Shown: positions 58,701 through 64,000 of the stretch, in pieces
Layout: each line of letters begins with the position of its first letter
Position numbering within the stretch: the first letter of the stretch is position 1
NCBI RefSeq assembly: GCF_000003195.3
Contig: NC_012874.2
Coordinates: forward strand, 59,835,768-59,899,767
Length of the DNA stretch: 64,000 bases
DNA from: Sorghum bicolor
Lineage: Eukaryota; Streptophyta; Magnoliopsida; Poales; Poaceae
Direction of reading: 5' to 3'
The notes under the pieces: model-generated
Seen by the model: only the letters and a program-made list of their open reading frames with translations
The model's database searches: none
What the model was told of the DNA's origin: nothing
Position numbers and translations under genes: made by a program

Positions 58701-59089
58701 GAGGGGTATCAGTCGATAAGGAGTACGGAATGACAACAGTGGACCTCAACAATATTGGATATACAAACGATCCATTCGTCCTCGGTACTAAGGTGAATCA
58801 GGTGTTCTATGTGAAAGACATGTCTACAAAACCTAAGAGAGGGAAACAAGACGAGAAAAACACCAACGAACCAAAGAGACACATCGTTCTTACAGGGAAA
58901 AGAAACATCGTGGGAATTGAAGACAAGTCAGACGTGTCAGAGGATTATGAAATGGATGAACGGATCCCACCCTTCTGTGTGGCCAAAGACCCAAGCATCA
59001 TGCTCGCTGCAGAGGACACTCCATGGTTACGGAATGATCATAACCAAGGGCATTATGTTAAGAAAAAGTTTACCACTGTGCTAGCTTGA
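55737..59089 (+). pseudogene. TNP2-type transposase of CACTA-4, multiple lesions
   Basis: Same domain order as in CACTA-2: associated domain (ACHWMYNVDRRSNEF, CCPCAVCKN), acidic part, transposase_21 (from 56570), DUF4218 (57760-58140) and DUF4216 (58660-58830). Lesions: TGA at 55797 where CACTA-2 has HYF; a frame change at the T-run near 56020; a frame change at the A-run 56314-56321; TAG at 56960 (Gln in CACTA-2); TGA at 58685 (Trp in CACTA-2). Long parts stay open between these (212, 567 and 133 codons), so decay is fairly recent. Confidence 0.93.
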
Positions 59090-59529
59090 TAATGGTAGTG
59101 ATTTGTACTTGAAATCTTGTGTAATATAATTGTAACATTATGTGTAATATAATTGTAACATCTTGATGTGGATTTTGAACTATTGGTATTCATGAGTTTG
59201 GTCAAACTTGGTCAATATTGGTATTCATGAAATGTATATATGAAATGTAGATCTTGATGAGTGGAGCAATATTGGTATTCATGAGTTTTCCATTTGAGGC
59301 CATCCATGGTTCTGAAAATTAGCGTTTCGCTATGAATTCTTTCAAATTTCAAAATTGAGTGGTCTAAATTTTTCAAATGAAAATGTGACCACTAGAGAAA
59401 ATGTAGGTCTTGATGAGTGGAACAAACTTTGTATTCATGAGTTTTCTATTTGAGGCCATCCAGGGCTCGGTCAAAGTGTGTGTTTGTGAAACCCACTATT
59501 TTGACTTTGGTCAAACTTGGTCAAATGAC

Positions 59530-61902
59530 CCACCTGAGCAACAGGCAAGCCACTTGGACCCCATTCAAGGGCCTTCGTGAACCACTTAGGGTACCTTGTC
59601 CGGGATAGGATCCCAATCAGTGTCCGTGAATGGAAGGAGAACAAGAAACACCCAGAAATTAGTTATGTCTCTATACGTGACAAGGAGCTACTCTGGGTGA
59701 TGTCTTGCAACATTTTACACTGGAGACAAACGATGAACAATTGAAGGAAAGAGTCTGAGACTGGTCTATGAAGAAGATGGCACCAATGTTCCAGGGCTAT
59801 AAGAAGCATCTATATCAAGACTACATCAAGAAAAACATGACTCCAGATTTCAACTCTCCGAACTATGCGAAGCTACGCCCGTTTTGGGACGACTTTGTAC
59901 GGTTCAAGATGTCCGAAGAGGCTCAGGAACGGGTCAGAAAGAACCAAGAGAATGCCCGACGCAAGACCTACCACCACACGATGGGATCAGGTGGCTACCA
60001 AACCGCAGTTCCTAAGTGGGAAAAGGCCGAAAAAGAGTTAATCGACAGGGGGTTGGTGCCCGAATCCCTCGAGTGGCCTGAGCGCGCGAAGCACTGGTTT
60101 TTCGCTCACAGAGGCTCACTGGACCTTGAGACCGGAAAGGTCGTGTATGGGGAACGCATCCAAGCTGTTGCGGAAAGATTCCATCAAGCCCGCTCCATCG
60201 CTGAAAGTGGAGAATGGCAGCCGAATAGAGATAAAGATGAATTGACATTCGCCCTGGGGAACCCTGAGCACGGTGGACGGACGAGAGGCTATGGCACCGT
60301 GTCGTGGGAACATGCCTTCCCTGCTGATAGGGAAACTTATAGAAGCCGCCAGAGAAAGAATGAAGAGGACAGGGAACGGATACGCAGATTGGAGGAAGGA
60401 CTCATAAAGACCCAAGAAGTGGCTCAACGGGCCCTTGAGCGGGAGCAAGCGCTGAAGGCCACAATGGATGAGAAAATCCAAAAGGCCGTGGAGGAAGCTG
60501 TAACTTCCCGCCTCCAAAGCTTATCACAGCCACCGGCCGCCAACATCAGCCCTTGCTCAGCTCATCTAAAGAGCAGTTGTGCTTCTACGGAGGCGCCTGC
60601 GAGGCAAGTTGATGACGTAGGGCTGCGATTCCCGGTGGATGACGTCACCGCTCCGTTGACGTCTTGTGAGCTCCATATTCCGGAGGGCGATGGCACAGTA
60701 AAGGTGGCTACCGGTGTCGTATCTCCTATCGACCCCACCAAGACACCAACAATCCACTCTGTCCCAATACCAGCCGGATATGCTTGTGTCTCGGTGGATA
60801 GAGTGGTCAGAGGCCATGAAAATGTGCCTCTCGATATCGAAGGCGGTGATGGAGAGAAGACACTTGGTGAAGCGGAGAAGACATTCATATGTTGGAGGAA
60901 ATAGTACATCATTATTCCTGGGGTGCCACCGCCACAACCGAACCCTAGCAGGTGCGGATTATTGTGGACGCTACTGCTTTTTCTATAATTATATACTGTA
61001 TCAAATTACATTGCGTCATGTATACATATACCTTATTTGTTTTCTTCAAATCTAGGGCCTCCCCCCACCGAAGTCCGTCTGTCCATTCACCGCATGACCA
61101 TAGTGCCGTGGGACACGACGACGACGACGACGTACAAGAGAAGGCCGCATCCCCACCACCGGCCGTCACATCTCCTCCACGAAGGAATCCAACGCCGCCC
61201 GCGGTCGAATATCCTCCACAACAACAAGCTCCACCTGCGCCACTGCCTCCGCCAATGCCGACGACAACGGCCGCCGCCTCATCGGCACCGGCTGGTGCTG
61301 CATCGAGGAGGAAGAGGTCGTCCGCCGAGACACAGAGATCACTCCAACCACCTGCGGCAAAGAGGAAAGCTTTGAACACGAAGATCCCGAAGATGACCAA
61401 GCTTTCATATGAGAAGACCGATGAGGAAGTGCTTGCTGCAAGCAAAGCGGAAGTCAAAGCATTCTTTGAAAAATGCAAAGCTAACAGAAAAGCAGAGCAA
61501 GAGCCGCCATACCTAATGTATCCTCGTTCAAAGCTACGTCAAGTGGTGCAGAAAATGACAGACACGAACCGTGCTGCGAGTAAACAACCAGGGTCAACAA
61601 TATCAGACTACGACCGTACTGTCCTAAAGAAAATCAAGGCAGACAAAAGAAAAGTCCAGCAAAAAGTTGCACAGCTCGGCGAACAAGCGCAACAATCAGT
61701 TCGGCCACTAGTGGTTGCGAATGAGTACGGTTCAAATGCCAACTTGCTGGCAATGACTATACCTGCTAATGTGGACTTAGATGAGCTCAGGAATTGGATG
61801 GAAGAAACTGGGCTGCCCCTAGAAGCACTTCTAGGGCGTACCGATGCGCCAATCCACGGAGGTGTCGATGAATATCAGAGTCGGTACATTTATGGCAAGA
61901 GT
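59530..61902 (+). pseudogene. Transposase_24/Ulp1 gene of CACTA-4, 5' deleted and 3' cut
   Basis: The sequence passes directly from the transposase 3' spacer into the middle of the gene at about 59537 (QATPL-like), so promoter, intron and N-terminus are missing. TGA at 59756, then an open frame to TAG at 60902-60904. It contains FWDDFVRFKMSEE, HHTMGSGGYQT and ELTFALGNPEHGGRTRGYG. After the intron (60955-61054), a Pro-rich linker with AVEYPPQQQAPPAPLPP and a basic segment leads to YQSRYIYGKS at 61900, where the LTR starts. The protease part is absent from the window. Confidence 0.9.
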
Positions 61903-63554
61903 TGTTGACGGTCCTTAAGTATCAAATTTAATTATCAAATAAATAAAGGAAAGGATTCAAATGAAATCAACATCTAGACTTAGGGTTTTATCTGACAGAA
62001 TTCCATGAGTTTTGGTGTTTGTCTATTTCTGCAGGGGGTTATCAGGAAATACGGAAGAAAGGCCCACACGTCGGGATTACATAGAGATATTAACGTGCTG
62101 CGCAATTATCTTACATCTAGAAGACTCTAGAAGCCATGAGACCGAAGCGGAGGCAAAACGGGGCGAGAGGCAGGGCGCCCGCCCTGTTCCCCTGGGCGCC
62201 GCCCCCTCCATGAGTCCAATCAGGACTCTGCTTTGCGGGAGATTTCCACCGACCTAAAGGATGAATCTAAACCATACAAACTATGTCGGTTTGATCCAAC
62301 GGCCCATATTCACTTGAGGGGACTATAAAACCAGACCCCCTGGCCCCTGGAGGAGAGAGCCTCTCAACCCTAATTCATTGTTCTTCAAGGGATAAGAAGC
62401 CTCTGATCAAGATTAGAGCCACCACATCAATTAGATATCTAGATTAGCATAGCTACATAGGATTAGAACTAGAAGGAGTCAATCTTCGATTGGTTTCCGG
62501 ATCTGTCAAGAGGATTCTTGGTAATTCTCTAATTGTGCTTCTAATTGCTTTCTAATTATCTTTGTTCTTCAATATTATGAATATGACTTTATTCTACTTC
62601 AATATATTGCTTATGACTTTGCTCTACTTGTTTATATTCAAGATTATATTGTTCTTAGTTTATCATAGTTATGTACTTGGCTTAGTTAGATTGGATCTAT
62701 ATACATGCTTAGGATCGTATAGCGTTTATCCATCGGATCCATGGGTAAATGATAGATATTGTGTAGGCGTGGTGCTTATACCGTATTTATCTGCGATTGT
62801 ACCCAATATGCCAGATCATGGAGTGGTTCGTGATAGTGACAGTTTCATTGATTCTTATATAGTCCCCCTCTCGTGTATTGGGCTGGCAGAGCAACATTAT
62901 TACAGGGGAGTGATTGCTATGTTTCTCATTTACCTTGCTAATATCACTATGCATGGGCGTAGTCTTGTCTCGCAATGATTGCTAGGTATGCTTGCACTAA
63001 CTATGATAATGCTAGACTATATAGTTGAGAATAACTTAGGGAATATTCTTGTAGTTCGTTCTAATACCATGCTAATGACTTTCTAGAGTATCTAATTGAA
63101 GTGCTTATCATATTTATTATGTGGCTAGATCAGATTAGTTATCCTTGTCACTATTATTATTTCATATATCTTTTATGTGACACTTATCCCTATATGAAGA
63201 GTTAGATATAATGTTCTCAATTATACATGCAATGATAGATGCTCAATCTCATATTCTATTCTGTAATCAATATTGATGATTGCTAATCCCTTTCCAGTGG
63301 TAAAAATATAAATAACGATACCTGGAATACTTCCCGGTTCAAATGCTGCATCGGTATTAATCTGTGCGCTTGCAGATCCCATTATTATTTATTTAGAAGA
63401 GCAATTGCATATTTCAATACCGCGTCTCTTATATCATGCTGGGGATGACAACTTGGCTTAAGTGGTGTGAGGGATAGGTTTGGCATTTTTGGCACTGTTA
63501 CTAGATTTAGAGAACTTAGTCTACTTTTGGTAATGATGTTAAGAATACCCAACA
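61903..63554 (+). mobile_element. 5' LTR of a gypsy (Athila/Tat-like) retrotransposon
   Basis: It starts TGTTGACGGTCCTTAAG and ends TACCCAACA. At 1652 bp it is close to the 1628-bp solo LTR at 43768-45395, and the two share ends and body. AGAGT precedes it; the other end lies outside the window. Confidence 0.88.
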
Positions 63555-63563
63555 AGCAATTTT

Positions 63564-63581
63564 TGGCGCCGTTGCCGGGGA
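63564..63581 (+). promoter_or_regulatory. Primer-binding site
   Basis: TGGCGCCGTTGCCGGGGA, nine bases after the LTR. This is the usual tRNA-primer site of Athila/Tat-type gypsy elements. Confidence 0.88.
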
Positions 63582-63715
63582 AGGTTGATTACTAATCAGG
63601 AATGGAATAAAGGATTTTGAGTTATCATTCGCATCACTAATGTGATTGAGCTTATCTATTCTCTCATACAGTTTTACCCCGATATTTTTCTATTTTATCT
63701 TATGCAGGGGAATGT

Positions 63716-64000
63716 ATGAATAGAAGACATCTTCTAGGAAATTTTGTTGACAATCCCAAAGCATTATTCAAGAAGACGAGAGCCAAGCTAAAGAAGAGAT
63801 CATCAACACTTCAGCAAGAAGCTTCATCCAATCAAGAAGATCACCGGAACTTGTCTTCAGAGTTCGAAGCCATGGTGAACAAATCAATCCGCGAGTTCTC
63901 AGCTCCCACTACGGACTTATCAACATGGTTCAATCCAACCAGTTCTGTGGGAAGGCACATGAAGATGCTAGTGCTCATTTACAACACTTCCTGGAGATTT
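63716..64000 (+). pseudogene. gag of the gypsy element, partial, frameshifted
   Basis: From ATG 63716 the frame encodes a basic start (MNRRHLLGNFVDNPKALFKK). Near 63920 the conserved gag block changes frame: MVQSNQFCGKAHEDASAHLQ reads in another frame to the window end. A small deletion after SAPTTD is likely. The remainder is outside the window. Confidence 0.75.

Larger units (their letters stand above)
54849..61902 (+). mobile_element. CACTA-4: degenerate CACTA element, cut by a gypsy insertion
   Basis: It starts CACTACTAGAGAACAGACC after CAA. GGGACTAAAG-type hairpins fill 54890-55170 and a TATAAATT box (55181) follows them directly. It holds a mutated transposase and a mutated transposase_24/Ulp1 gene. 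No GRF zinc-finger gene is present. The element stops at 61902, where an LTR begins. Confidence 0.9.

Noticed and set aside
63564..63581. Possible tRNA-gene fragment
   Set aside because: It is the retroelement primer-binding site, complementary to a tRNA end, next to an LTR border.

Overview
This window is nuclear DNA from a grass, most likely a panicoid such as Sorghum or a close relative. The reasons are plant introns, Tourist and Stowaway MITEs, a family of En/Spm (CACTA) transposons whose subterminal hairpins read CCGGTGCTAAAGGG or GGGACTAAAG, gypsy and copia debris, and three recognisable host genes. I assign the genus from general look only. There is no prokaryotic, organellar or CRISPR signal, and I saw no tRNA or rRNA gene.

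Layout. 1-4077 is the 3' part of a CACTA element (CACTA-1). 4081-7740 is MITE-rich and contains a diverged segmental duplication. 7893-9635 is a complete five-exon cinnamoyl-CoA-reductase-like gene. 10640-17990 is a broken copia pol, split by a 5.8-kb CACTA-like element that itself carries a 3.2-kb CACTA derivative. 19140-21590 is a tandem duplication of the upstream region of a DUF247 gene. That gene (21537-37200) is interrupted in its second exon by a complete 12.8-kb CACTA element (CACTA-2, 24181-36970) flanked by TCA target-site duplications.

CACTA-2 encodes three products: a GRF zinc-finger protein, a TNP2-type transposase, and a long protein joining a plant transposase (Ptta/En/Spm) domain to a Ulp1-like cysteine protease. 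Subterminal-type hairpins sit next to both promoters. The transposase frame breaks at an A-run in CACTA-2 and, in the opposite sense, in CACTA-4.

37200-43171 holds the DUF247 3' end, a tandem repeat, and the 5' part of a degenerate CACTA-3 with a solo LTR inside it. 43172-49976 is a stack of minus-strand gypsy LTRs and a broken gag. 51014-54301 has five Tourist-like MITEs around a small two-exon gene for a secreted cysteine-rich protein (52079-52579, minus). 54849-61902 is CACTA-4, heavily mutated and cut by a plus-strand gypsy element whose LTR, primer-binding site and gag start run to the window end.

The only apparently intact host genes are the CCR-like gene and the cysteine-rich peptide gene. 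The DUF247 gene would be intact in frame if CACTA-2 and one TSD copy were absent.
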